From positions 1-64,000 of the forward strand of contig NZ_CAJXYQ010000021.1 in assembly GCF_913063105.1 (NCBI RefSeq): a stretch of DNA of 64,000 nucleotides. Direction: 5' to 3'. Positions 1 through 9,043 of this stretch are shown here, one piece after another. The notes beneath the pieces were generated by a model. The model was given only the letters and a program-made list of their open reading frames with translations, was not told where the DNA came from and did not search any database. The number at the start of each line of letters is the position of its first letter. Position 1 is the stretch's first letter. The translations under genes were made by a program, and so were the position numbers. The stretch is from an uncultured Draconibacterium sp. (GTDB lineage Bacteria; Bacteroidota; Bacteroidia; Bacteroidales; Prolixibacteraceae).

Positions 1-647
1 AATTGGAGCGCAGCGGAAATCAGCCTTAGCTAAATGAAGGCCTGCCCGGCGAGGGTTTAAGCTTATTAATTGATTCGACTTTCATATTATAGCAAGCTAA
101 TTAAATAAGTTGCTCCACCTGAAATTCTAACTGATCCAAAAACTGTTGATTACAAAATGGGATTTTTGAACAAGGACTCACCTAAGTGCATAAAAAAACA
201 GAGATAACTTCCATCATCTCTGTTTCCTAACCTAACCAAATCTATTCTCTATGAAAAAACACTTAAACTATTCAAATTCTATAATTCAAAAATACGGTGG
301 ATTTTAGTTAACTCGTATCAATGGAAGTTAAAGAATGTTAACATCTACGCCAAACAACCATTACATTGAAATCTCAATATTGTTAAGTACACCTTCAGAA
401 ATTAAAATATACTAAAATTTAACAATTATTTTTTAATGCATTTCAGCCACCAGCCAACAAGCAAAATGCTACTAAACAATAGCATAAACATACAAATAGC
501 GAAATAACTGAATACCAAATCGTACGAGCCTCAAAAACAGGCCGCAAACTACTTCAAAAACTTTCTAAATTGGAAAAATAAGCGTACTTTAGCGACCCGT
601 TAAAAATTTGATTTATATTCTAATATTATAACTAAAATTTCAATTTT
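1..647. other. Gene-free left edge with orphan leader
   Basis: No supported coding sequence. The first 60 bases could be the last few codons of a gene to the left, but no frame can be chosen. A perfect 10-bp stem-loop lies at 196-225, followed by a CTAACCTAACCAAA leader and an 18-codon ORF (251-307) that ends early. The rest to the ppdK start is AT-rich and holds a near-consensus -7 element (TACTTTAG, 585-592) that may drive ppdK. Confidence 0.6.
196..225 (+). other. Stem-loop ahead of SusC-like leader
   Basis: AAACAGAGAT (196-205) pairs perfectly with ATCTCTGTTT (216-225) around a 10-base loop. It is followed by CTAACCTAACCAAA and an ATGAAAAAA start at 251, a layout I associate with SusC/TonB-receptor leaders in Bacteroidota. 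Only 18 codons follow before a stop. Confidence 0.55.
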
Positions 648-3359
648 ATGACAAAGCATGTATATACCTTCGGTGCCGGACAGGCAGAAGGTAAAGCAGA
701 CATGAAAAACCTCCTTGGAGGAAAAGGTGCAAACCTAGCAGAGATGAACCTGATCGGTGTTCCGGTTCCTGCCGGATTTACTATCACTACAGAAGTTTGT
801 ACAGCATATAACAAGCTAGGCAAAGATGCAGTTATTGATATGCTAAAAGCTGAAGTTGAAAAAGCTATTGCTGATACCGAAGTGGCAATGAATGCAAAGT
901 TTGGCACAAAAGGCGAAGCTTTCCCATTGATGCTTTCAGTTCGTTCAGGTGCACGAGTTTCTATGCCAGGTATGATGAATACCGTATTGAACCTTGGTAT
1001 GAACGATGATGCTGTTAAAATTTTGGCCGAGAAATCGGGTAACGAGCAATTTGCTTACGACTCGTACCGTCGTTTCATTCAAATGTATGGCGATGTTGTT
1101 ATGGGCGTTGAAGCTGAAGAAGGCGAGCACGATCCGTTCGAAGAAGTGCTGGACAGAGTAAAAGACGAGAAAGGTTATAAAACTGATGCTGAAATTCCAG
1201 CTGAAGATTATAAAGCAATTGTTGAAGAATTTAAAGCCATTGTAAAAGAGAAAGCCGGAAAAGACTTCCCTACTAATCCTTGGGATCAGCTTTGGGGTGC
1301 TGTTTGTGCGGTATTCGATTCATGGAATACGCCTCGTGCTATTCTTTACCGCCAAAAAGAACAAATTCCTGAAGAATGGGGAACTGCTGTAAACGTTCAG
1401 GCCATGGTTTATGGTAACATGGGCGAAACTTCCGGCACAGGTGTTTGCTTCTCGCGTGATGCCGCTACCGGCGAAAACCTGTTTAATGGCGAATACCTGA
1501 TTAATGCTCAGGGAGAAGATGTTGTTGCAGGTGTACGTACGCCACAGGAAATTACCTTGATTGGATCGCGTCGTTGGGCCGAGCGTAACGGGACTTCGGA
1601 AGAAGTTCGTAAAGCAACTTTCCCATCGTTGGAAGAAGCTATGCCGGAAGTTTATGCCGAATTGAACGATATTCAGCAAAAACTGGAAAACCACTACAAA
1701 GATATGCAGGACATGGAGTTCACTATCCAGGATGGTAAACTTTGGATGTTACAAACCCGTAACGGTAAGCGTACCGGTGCTGCCATGGTAAAAATGGCTG
1801 TTGACATGCTTGAAGAAGGTATGATTGACGAAAAAACTGCATTGCTGCGTCAGGAGCCTAACAAACTGGACGAATTACTTCATCCTGTTTTCGACAAAGA
1901 AGCAATTGCAAGTGCAACTGTTTTGAGTAAAGGTTTGCCTGCATCTCCGGGTGCTGCAACAGGTATTTGTGCTTTCTCGGCCGACAGAGCTGTTGAATTA
2001 GCAGAAAAAGGGAACAAAGTAATTTTAGTTCGTCGCGAAACCTCACCTGAAGACCTGGCAGGAATGTATGCTGCTGAAGGTATTCTTACTGAGCGAGGTG
2101 GTATGACCTCTCACGCTGCCGTTGTTGCACGTGGTATGGGTAAATGTTGTGTTTCGTCAGCTGCAGGTATCACTGTTACCATGACTTCAATGAAAATTGG
2201 CAGCAAAGAATACAAAGAAGGTGATTTTATTTCGTTGAACGGATCAACCGGAGAAGTTTACGATGGTGAAGTTGCTACAATTACTCCATCGTTAGATGGT
2301 GACTTTGGAAAAGTAATGCAATGGGCTGAAAACAATACAAGAATGTATGTTCGTACCAATGCAGACTCTCCTGCCGATGCAGAAACAGCACGCGAATTTG
2401 GCGCAAAAGGTATTGGTCTTTGCCGTACAGAGCACATGTTCTTTGAAGGCGACCGTATTTGGAAAATGCGTGAAATGATTCTTGCAAATGATGTGGAAGG
2501 ACGCAAAGCTGCTTTGGCAAAATTGCTTCCAATCCAGCGCGAAGACTTCTACGGAATTTTGAAAGCGATGGACGGATTTGGTGTAACTATCCGCTTGTTG
2601 GATCCACCATTGCACGAATTTACTCCTAACGATGAAGCTTCTCAAAAAGAGATGGCTGAGAAACTAGGTGTTTCTTTTGAAGAAGTTAAAGAAAAAGTTG
2701 AAGGACTGCACGAATTTAACCCCATGTTGGGTCACCGTGGATGTCGTCTAGGAAATACTTATCCTGAAATTACAGAAACTCAGGCTCGCGCTATTATTGA
2801 AGCGGCTTGCGATTTGAAAAAAGAAGGATTAGATCCGAAACCTGAAATTATGGTTCCACTTATCGGAACTGTGAAAGAATTCAAAATTCAGGAAGAAATT
2901 ATCCGTTCTGTTGCAACTGAGGTGATGGCAGAAAAAGGTGTTGAGGTAGACTACATGGTCGGAACAATGATTGAGATTCCTCGTGCTGCATTAACTGCCA
3001 ACGAAGTTGCTGAAGCTGCTGAATTCTTCTCGTTTGGTACCAACGACCTTACACAGATGACCTTTGGTTACTCGCGCGATGATGCGGCTAAATTCTTACC
3101 TATTTACATTGAAAAAGGTATTCTGAAGCAAGATCCTTTTGAAGCACTTGACCAAACAGGTGTTGGCCAGTTGGTTGAGATAGCCGCAGAAAGAGGTCGT
3201 TCAGTTCGCAGCGATCTTAAATTAGGAATTTGTGGTGAGCACGGTGGTGAGCCATCATCAGTTGAGTTCTGTCACAGAACAGGTTTGGATTACGTTTCAT
3301 GTTCTCCATTCCGTGTACCTATTGCACGTGTAGCTGCTGCACAAGCTAATTTGAAATAA
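648..3359 (+). CDS. ppdK: Pyruvate, phosphate dikinase
   Basis: Cytosolic enzyme interconverting pyruvate, ATP and Pi with PEP, AMP and PPi; in anaerobic or facultative Bacteroidota it links glycolysis and gluconeogenesis. At 903 residues it is full length. The N-terminal ATP-grasp domain shows GGKGANLAEM (24-33) and SVRSGARVSMPGMMNTVLN (about 98-116). The central swivelling domain carries TERGGMTSHAAVV with the phosphoryl-accepting His at 489. The C-terminal TIM barrel ends with GICGEHGGE, whose catalytic Cys is residue 862. It stands alone, with a strong terminator immediately downstream. The ATG at 648 is the only start that keeps the usual N-terminus. The family assignment is very secure. 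Confidence 0.97.
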   Translation: MTKHVYTFGAGQAEGKADMKNLLGGKGANLAEMNLIGVPVPAGFTITTEVCTAYNKLGKDAVIDMLKAEVEKAIADTEVAMNAKFGTKGEAFPLMLSVRSGARVSMPGMMNTVLNLGMNDDAVKILAEKSGNEQFAYDSYRRFIQMYGDVVMGVEAEEGEHDPFEEVLDRVKDEKGYKTDAEIPAEDYKAIVEEFKAIVKEKAGKDFPTNPWDQLWGAVCAVFDSWNTPRAILYRQKEQIPEEWGTAVNVQAMVYGNMGETSGTGVCFSRDAATGENLFNGEYLINAQGEDVVAGVRTPQEITLIGSRRWAERNGTSEEVRKATFPSLEEAMPEVYAELNDIQQKLENHYKDMQDMEFTIQDGKLWMLQTRNGKRTGAAMVKMAVDMLEEGMIDEKTALLRQEPNKLDELLHPVFDKEAIASATVLSKGLPASPGAATGICAFSADRAVELAEKGNKVILVRRETSPEDLAGMYAAEGILTERGGMTSHAAVVARGMGKCCVSSAAGITVTMTSMKIGSKEYKEGDFISLNGSTGEVYDGEVATITPSLDGDFGKVMQWAENNTRMYVRTNADSPADAETAREFGAKGIGLCRTEHMFFEGDRIWKMREMILANDVEGRKAALAKLLPIQREDFYGILKAMDGFGVTIRLLDPPLHEFTPNDEASQKEMAEKLGVSFEEVKEKVEGLHEFNPMLGHRGCRLGNTYPEITETQARAIIEAACDLKKEGLDPKPEIMVPLIGTVKEFKIQEEIIRSVATEVMAEKGVEVDYMVGTMIEIPRAALTANEVAEAAEFFSFGTNDLTQMTFGYSRDDAAKFLPIYIEKGILKQDPFEALDQTGVGQLVEIAAERGRSVRSDLKLGICGEHGGEPSSVEFCHRTGLDYVSCSPFRVPIARVAAAQANLK

Positions 3360-3378
3360 TTTTTTCAGATATAGATGC

Positions 3379-3411
3379 AAGAGCCGCTTTTTTCAAAGCG
3401 GCTCTTTTTTT
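3379..3411 (+). terminator. ppdK terminator
   Basis: Perfect 12-bp stem AAGAGCCGCTTT / AAAGCGGCTCTT with a 4-base loop, followed by a run of seven T. It lies 20 bases after the ppdK stop. Confidence 0.93.
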
Positions 3412-3557
3412 ATCAAAATCGAAGCAAACTCGTTTTTCTTGCTGCTTTTAAGCGCGGCGATTCATAAAACAAATCAAGTAATCCTACCTTCATGTTAGTG
3501 AACAGTGCATAAAACCATTGTAATTATGCAAAAAATGTAAAAATTTGAATCTATTGT

Positions 3558-4196
3558 TTAGGAATTATAAATACTCCGTTCGTCACAATACGGCGGACAC
3601 AAACCGGCAGTATTAAATTCTTCTGTATCTTTATTTTCAGACGCTTTTAGGGATGCTGCACTAACAATTACATCCATTGTTTTCTGAATACCAAATTCAA
3701 TTTTAATCTCTTCCCGGTTTTGGGCATTAAACAGTTCGTGCAACTCAAATTTGGTAAGCAAATAGGCATTCGGATAAATATACTGCCGGTATTCAGCCCC
3801 TTTTGCTTCAGCATCAATTTCTCCTGCGCGCCACTTGCGGTATAAACGAATACTTTCTATTACCTTACGGGTGTTATCTGAGAAATCAATATTCTGTGGC
3901 TCCAGTTTATACACCGGAGTTTCATAATCGGCATACACATCGCCGCTACCCAATAAAAAAGAAGAAACGGCAAAGGCACACAAAACATATTTGCCTTCTG
4001 ATGTTGTTTCTTCTAATCCTAAGTAAACCCTTACTCGGTTTTCATTTTCGCCAATGAGCGATTTGTAGGTTGCCTTTTGTAAAATTATTGGAGCCAACTT
4101 TAAGTTAAAGGTATCTTCTGCTTCGTCTCTGAAGTTATTTTTCCAATTTTCAGCTTTCTCTTTGGGTAGTTGATCTCGTTTAAGTTTAGTACTCAT
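3558..4196 (-). CDS. Hypothetical protein with Cys-containing tail
   Basis: I do not recognise this 212-residue protein. It has no signal peptide or membrane segment and starts with a charged, Lys-rich stretch, so it is probably cytosolic. The middle (about 60-100) is mildly hydrophobic and beta-like. The C-terminus is Ser/Asn/Thr-rich and ends with a short tail containing CPPYC, two cysteines three residues apart. Codon use resembles the neighbours and the frame stays open over its whole length, which supports a real gene. It is transcribed away from the secreted-protein gene to its right with a 180-base gap and converges on ppdK. Function unknown. Confidence 0.75.
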   Translation of the reverse strand: MSTKLKRDQLPKEKAENWKNNFRDEAEDTFNLKLAPIILQKATYKSLIGENENRVRVYLGLEETTSEGKYVLCAFAVSSFLLGSGDVYADYETPVYKLEPQNIDFSDNTRKVIESIRLYRKWRAGEIDAEAKGAEYRQYIYPNAYLLTKFELHELFNAQNREEIKIEFGIQKTMDVIVSAASLKASENKDTEEFNTAGLCPPYCDERSIYNS

Positions 4197-4306
4197 AAAC
4201 CTTGTATTTGGATTAATAAAAATAGGGAAAATGTTCGATTAAAAAACAGTTTCAATAACATATTCTCAAAATAAATCCGGCTGAACAACTATAGTTCTGC
4301 AATGAA

Positions 4307-4340
4307 ACTGCCCGCTGCTAAATTCATAACAACGGGCAGT
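4307..4340 (-). terminator. Possible terminator, minus strand
   Basis: ACTGCCCG (4307-4314) and CGGGCAGT (4333-4340) form a perfect 8-bp stem with an 18-base loop, about 36 bases past the stop of the Tyr/His-rich protein gene. The following T-tract is weak, so this may be only an mRNA-end hairpin. Confidence 0.5.
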
Positions 4341-4376
4341 GCTGCAGAAACAGTATTAACTACAGGTTTAGTCTAT

Positions 4377-5513
4377 CTAATACGGCTCGTAATAATAATC
4401 ATCGTCAAAAATGTACCCCCGGTTATGATAGTCATCGTTGTATGCATAATACCGGTCAGGGTAATGAACCAGTCTAAACCCCAGGTTTGTAGATTCAAAA
4501 AACAAATTACCTACCCTGAAATACAAGTAACCATTAACATATACCCGTTCGTATTCGTGCGGCAGGTAGTTAAATGAAAATCCAAAAGGCATATTCACTA
4601 AAACGTATCCAATCCCTCTTCTGTACCTGAAAAAATGGCCATCGTAGCAATAGTAATTATGATGATTGTGGACAAATACCGAAGGACGGTAATCAAACCT
4701 GCGAATAACGTGTCCGTAATGGTTGTGGTAATAATAGTGCTTATGATAGCGGTAGGCGTATGGATGATACCCGTTGTAGTAATCGAGCCAGCTGTTGTGA
4801 TTCCATCTGTATCGTTCCCAACCTCGGTCCCAATGCGCTTTTTTATGATAGTTATAATGCGAGTAATACTTTTTGTTTTTATAGTTGTAATTCATCTCGC
4901 GCGAGCGCTTATTTCCACTCCAATACTGTTTACTCCCCTTATAGTTTCTGTTTGGCGTGTATCGCTTATCATTCTTATCAACATGATAGTAACGCTGCGA
5001 ATCGGAGGTGCGGGTTCCGGTTGTTCTACGCACGTTTGAACTACTCGTTGCAGGCTTCCTGGTAGTTGCGTATGTTTTTCGGGACTCACTATTGCCAGTG
5101 GCCGTTTTTTGCCGGTTGGCAGTAGCACTGTTTGTTCTTCCTCCGTTACTATAATTTCGGCTTTTTAAGTCAACACCCCTGTTTGTGCTGCGTTGTGGTG
5201 TGGTTTTTCGCTCGATGTTTCGAGACTTACCGTCTGACCTGCTTGCCGACTGCGAACGCGTTGCATAGCCTGATCGTTTTGATGCACCGGAAGACCGAAC
5301 TTTGCTTTCTGATCTTGAAGGAGTTGAGTGCCGGTAGCTTTTTGTGGCACTTTTCGTTTTTAACTCTTTTTTATTGCTCCTGCTTGTCGTTTTATGATTT
5401 TCAGCACTTCTTGAAGTTGACCGTCGTTGTGCTTCAGCCGGAGTTGTTGTTATAATTGTAATTGCCGCCAGAGTAATCATCGTGGCAAACAATTTAAATG
5501 TTGTTGCTTTCAT
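4377..5513 (-). CDS. Secreted Tyr/His-rich low-complexity protein
   Basis: A 378-residue exported protein. Residues 1-28 form a classical signal peptide ending at AEA before QRRS. Residues 30-200 are dominated by Ser, Arg, Thr, Asn and Lys (repeated RSxS, TSRS and SRS motifs) and are probably disordered and strongly basic. Residues 200-300 are extremely rich in Tyr, His, Asn and Arg. The last 100 residues form a more ordered domain with VNGYLYFRVGNLFFE, resembling DUF6515-type proteins of Bacteroidota. The function is not known; a surface, matrix or metal-binding role would be a guess from composition. It is monocistronic and divergent from ruvX. The six-frame reading of this repetitive DNA gives many open shadow frames. 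Confidence 0.8.
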   Translation of the reverse strand: MKATTFKLFATMITLAAITIITTTPAEAQRRSTSRSAENHKTTSRSNKKELKTKSATKSYRHSTPSRSESKVRSSGASKRSGYATRSQSASRSDGKSRNIERKTTPQRSTNRGVDLKSRNYSNGGRTNSATANRQKTATGNSESRKTYATTRKPATSSSNVRRTTGTRTSDSQRYYHVDKNDKRYTPNRNYKGSKQYWSGNKRSREMNYNYKNKKYYSHYNYHKKAHWDRGWERYRWNHNSWLDYYNGYHPYAYRYHKHYYYHNHYGHVIRRFDYRPSVFVHNHHNYYCYDGHFFRYRRGIGYVLVNMPFGFSFNYLPHEYERVYVNGYLYFRVGNLFFESTNLGFRLVHYPDRYYAYNDDYHNRGYIFDDDYYYEPY

Positions 5514-5692
5514 GACAATAGACTTTAAAATTCAACAATTTGTTTGCTTTGCTCTGTTGGCGCCAAATAAAAATCGATATCTACCCAGATAAATGCAAAG
5601 CGTGTGCCAAAAATGCAAGTACTTTAAAACCTGCAAATTACCACAACATTTAAACTATAGGGGTGTTGCTTTTTTTTCTGAGCAATTCTCTC

Positions 5693-5700
5693 TACTTTTG
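5693..5700 (+). promoter_or_regulatory. ruvX promoter -7 element
   Basis: Exact Bacteroidota -7 consensus TAnnTTTG (TACTTTTG), ending 21 bases before the chosen ruvX ATG. It also argues against the longer upstream start, since that start would lie before the promoter. Confidence 0.65.
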
Positions 5701-5721
5701 CACCGATTTTTAATAAAAACT

Positions 5722-6147
5722 ATGGCCCGGATATTATCAATTGATTACGGAAAAAAAAGAACCGGACTGGCAGTTACCGATCCGGAACAAATAATTGCCA
5801 ACCGCTTAACAACAATTGCCACACACACCATTTGGGATTTCCTTACGGAGTATTTTTCGAAAGAAAAGGTTGAGGCTGTGGTTGTTGGCTACCCTAAACA
5901 GATGAACAACCAGGCCTCGGAATCTGTTAGGTTTATCAATCCGTTTTTAAAAAGATTTCAACAGAAATATCCGGAAATTAAATTGGAGATTTACGACGAA
6001 CGTTTTACATCGAAAATGGCATTTCAAACCATGATTGATGGCGGACTAAAGAAGCAAAAAAGACAAGATAAAGCATTAATTGATGCCATAAGTGCAACAA
6101 TTATTCTTCAAAATTATTTAGAACAAAAAAGAAATTTATTGAGGTGA
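5722..6147 (+). CDS. ruvX: Holliday junction resolvase-like RuvX/YqgF
   Basis: RNase H-fold nuclease family (YqgF/RuvX), implicated in 16S rRNA maturation and possibly Holliday junction resolution. The N-terminal RILSIDYGKKRTGLAV carries the first catalytic Asp of the fold, VVVGYPK gives the second strand, and YDERFTS with the later DAISATIIL complete the active site. The open frame extends upstream to 5593, but the start at 5722 gives the usual 141-residue length and lies just after a consensus promoter. def follows after 75 bases and comEC after that, probably one transcript. Confidence 0.93.
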   Translation: MARILSIDYGKKRTGLAVTDPEQIIANRLTTIATHTIWDFLTEYFSKEKVEAVVVGYPKQMNNQASESVRFINPFLKRFQQKYPEIKLEIYDERFTSKMAFQTMIDGGLKKQKRQDKALIDAISATIILQNYLEQKRNLLR

Positions 6148-6222
6148 AACTGAAAGGAATTAATCTGATTACGACAGGCAAAAGTTTCGCAAAATAAAAT
6201 AAACGATAAAGCATTTAACTAC

Positions 6223-6777
6223 ATGAAATATCCGATTACAGTATACGGCGACCCGGTTTTAAGAAAAAAAGCCACAGTGATTGAAAAAGAGCATCCAAAA
6301 CTTGAAGAGATTATCGACAATATGTGGGAAACCATGTATTACTCTGACGGTGTTGGTTTAGCCGCGCCACAAGTTGGCATGCCAATCCGTATGTTTGTTA
6401 TCGATGCATCGGCAGGCGCCGACCAAGAACCTGAATTGGAAAATTTCAAGAAAGTTTTTATAAATCCACAAATTATTGAAACGAAGGGCGATGAATGGAC
6501 CATGAACGAAGGTTGCCTTAGCTTACCCGAAATTAGGGAAGATGTGAGCCGCCCAGATGAAGTAACCCTTAAGTACCAGGACGAAAACTTTACCGAACAC
6601 CTTGAAACATTCAAAGGCTTCGCGGGCCGGGTAATACAACACGAATACGACCATTTAGAAGGTATTTTATTTGTTGACCATTTATCGCCGCTACGCAAGA
6701 GGCTCTTAAAGGGAAAATTACTTGCTATCTCGAAAGGGAAGGTGCAACCACACTATCGGATAAGAATTCCGAAATAA
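6223..6777 (+). CDS. def: Peptide deformylase
   Basis: Removes the N-formyl group from nascent proteins, in the cytosol on ribosomes. All three metal-site motifs are present: GVGLAAPQVG, EGCLSLPEI (metal Cys) and QHEYDHLEG (two metal His and the catalytic Glu). At 184 residues it has the usual length for Bacteroidota. It sits between ruvX and the comEC-like gene, all on the plus strand with short gaps, consistent with co-transcription. Confidence 0.97.
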   Translation: MKYPITVYGDPVLRKKATVIEKEHPKLEEIIDNMWETMYYSDGVGLAAPQVGMPIRMFVIDASAGADQEPELENFKKVFINPQIIETKGDEWTMNEGCLSLPEIREDVSRPDEVTLKYQDENFTEHLETFKGFAGRVIQHEYDHLEGILFVDHLSPLRKRLLKGKLLAISKGKVQPHYRIRIPK

Positions 6778-6831
6778 ATGTAACCTTACTCCATTATTTT
6801 CGTTTGAAAGTTAATCCTTCAAGCGAAAGAT

Positions 6832-8847
6832 TTGGAAAACACATTTAATAAAATACCCTTTTTACGAATCGCCGCGGCATTTGCCCTTGGTGTATTTTTG
6901 GCATCTGCAATCAGCATCAATACAACAATTGCTGTATTACTGGCATTGAGCATAATTGGTGTACTTAGCTTCTTAAATAAATGGTACCGGTTTTATGTTG
7001 TAACTTTATTTGGTGGACTTTCATTTATTATATTTATCCTACTTGGAGCGATAGCTTTCAATACGCACCTGGCAAAACAAACTGCACCGAAAGCCGAAGC
7101 CTATATTGCAACAATACAAGAAGCCCCGCAAGAAAAAAACAACTCTTTTAAAAGCCTGCTTACCATTAACAACATTTTGATTAATGATTCATTATTTACA
7201 GCTCGTGAAAAGTTATTGGTATACTTTGAGAAAACGAAGAAAGCAGAAAATCTGCAACCTGGAATGCAGATTATTTTCAGGCAACACCCCAATGCTATTG
7301 AGAACCGGGGCAATCCATATGAATTTGATTATAAAAAATACCTGGAAAGAAAACAGGTTTACAGGCAAGTTTATTTAAATCAGGACAGCTACACCATAAG
7401 TGGTTTCAAGCAACAATCACGAGCTATTTTAGCAGAAAAAGTGCGTAACAAACTGCTCAAAATCTACCATTCCCAGAACATCGGGAAACAGGAAACCGAA
7501 ATCTTATCAGCACTAACCCTTGGGTACAAAAGAGATTTGGACCGGGAAACCAAACACATTTTCTCGTCTGCAGGTGCCATGCATGTGCTTGCAGTTTCGG
7601 GTTTGCACGTGGGAATCCTGTTTTTTGTATTCTCTTATTTGTTTGGTTTTTTACAAAAAAGACGTTTGGGAAAATATGTATATGTAGTTGCAAGCATTAG
7701 CTTTTTATGGGCTTATGCGTTTATAACAGGTTTATCGCCTTCGGTAATGCGTGCATGCACCATGTTCAGCCTTATAATTCTTGCATCCAATATAAATCGT
7801 CGTGCCAATATTTATAATTCGTTGGCCGCCTCGGCATTTTTACTTTTGCTTATCAACCCGAATAATCTTTTTGAAGTTGGTTTTCAACTGTCGTACTCAG
7901 CTGTTTTCGGAATCGTGTATTTGCAACCAAAAATTGCAGGTCTGTGGCAGGTAAAAAACAAAATCCTTCTCTTTTTCTGGAACCTTGCCACTGTTTCCAT
8001 TGCTGCTCAAATAGCAACCTTCCCTTTATCGGCATACTATTTTAACCAGTTTCCCACCTATTTTTTAATCAGTAACCTGATCGTAATTCCGGCCGCCACA
8101 GTGCTTATCCCTTTGGGGTTATCGTTGCTTATTTTATCCTCTCTTCCGTGGGTCGGTGCTGCCATATCTTTTATAATTAAATGGATTATCAAAAGTGTAT
8201 TCTTTGTACTTTCGACACTCGAAACTGCTCCATTTTCAACAGTTGAGCTGGTGCTTCATAAAACAGATTTAGTGCTGGTAATTTTCATTTTAGTATCGTT
8301 ATTGTTTTTAATAGCGCAGGGCAAAGCAGTTTTTCTTAAATCGGCATTGGCCGGTAGTTTCCTGCTGGTTTTATCTGTTCTTTACACACAATACAACCAA
8401 ATGCATACACGAGAAATAATTGTACTGAATGTAAAAGAAACAACCGCTTGTTTCATCACATCAAATCAGATGTATGTTGTTTCCTACGACTCAATATCTA
8501 CCGACGATTACCGTTTTTTCGCTCTTCAAAACATTAAACGAAAAAAAAGACTGAAAAAAATTACATTTCTAACACCCAAAACCAACTACCTCGACAATCA
8601 TTTATGCATTCAAAAAGAGCTATTGGTTTTTGAAGGAAAAAAAATATTGTTTATCCAGCAAAACACGACAACTCCAAAAAGGGATATGCCATCCCTAACA
8701 TTTTACCAATCAGCGCTAACGCCTCATCAAGATAAAAAGAAAGTCCATCAAACGGCTATTTACTACTACCCGTCATCTTCGGTAAATACTCAACAAAACT
8801 ACAAACATAGTTTATACAGCCAGGGAGCATTTACCATCCATTGGTAA
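6832..8847 (+). CDS. comEC: ComEC/Rec2-type membrane protein
   Basis: Polytopic inner-membrane protein of the ComEC family, which in competent bacteria forms the channel for single-stranded DNA. Residues 1-80 hold membrane segments, about 85-200 the OB-like DUF4131 region, and about 210-510 the competence domain with AMHVLAVSGLHVGIL and TGLSPSVMRACTMF. The tail (about 520-671) has no HxHxDH motif, so the metallo-beta-lactamase nuclease domain of Bacillus ComEC is missing; this is common in Bacteroidota. The start is TTG at 6832, 54 bases after def, because no ATG fits. Whether it serves DNA uptake here cannot be told from sequence. Confidence 0.9.
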   Translation: MENTFNKIPFLRIAAAFALGVFLASAISINTTIAVLLALSIIGVLSFLNKWYRFYVVTLFGGLSFIIFILLGAIAFNTHLAKQTAPKAEAYIATIQEAPQEKNNSFKSLLTINNILINDSLFTAREKLLVYFEKTKKAENLQPGMQIIFRQHPNAIENRGNPYEFDYKKYLERKQVYRQVYLNQDSYTISGFKQQSRAILAEKVRNKLLKIYHSQNIGKQETEILSALTLGYKRDLDRETKHIFSSAGAMHVLAVSGLHVGILFFVFSYLFGFLQKRRLGKYVYVVASISFLWAYAFITGLSPSVMRACTMFSLIILASNINRRANIYNSLAASAFLLLLINPNNLFEVGFQLSYSAVFGIVYLQPKIAGLWQVKNKILLFFWNLATVSIAAQIATFPLSAYYFNQFPTYFLISNLIVIPAATVLIPLGLSLLILSSLPWVGAAISFIIKWIIKSVFFVLSTLETAPFSTVELVLHKTDLVLVIFILVSLLFLIAQGKAVFLKSALAGSFLLVLSVLYTQYNQMHTREIIVLNVKETTACFITSNQMYVVSYDSISTDDYRFFALQNIKRKKRLKKITFLTPKTNYLDNHLCIQKELLVFEGKKILFIQQNTTTPKRDMPSLTFYQSALTPHQDKKKVHQTAIYYYPSSSVNTQQNYKHSLYSQGAFTIHW

Positions 8848-9043
8848 AAAGCACGCAAATACCACCATTTTGCAAAATAAGAACAAAACCTGTTGGATTA
8901 TTTTGCTAATTTCCCGAAAATTACATGCGACAATTCGTAATTTAGTATGTTAATTTAATGTTGGAAGCCACTAATTAAAGTCAATTTTAAATGGAGTTTA
9001 AAAACAGAATGCATTATTTTGCTCTATTAAATAATACAGACAG

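Noticed and set aside
4302..5065. Plus-strand ORFs opposite the Tyr/His-rich secreted protein
   Set aside because: They are shadows of low-complexity DNA; their hydrophobic composition arises from complementing Tyr/His/Asn codons, and they lack starts with promoters or conserved motifs.
5593..5721. 43-residue upstream extension of RuvX with several Cys
   Set aside because: It precedes the consensus promoter element and the normal family start; not conserved in YqgF proteins as I know them.
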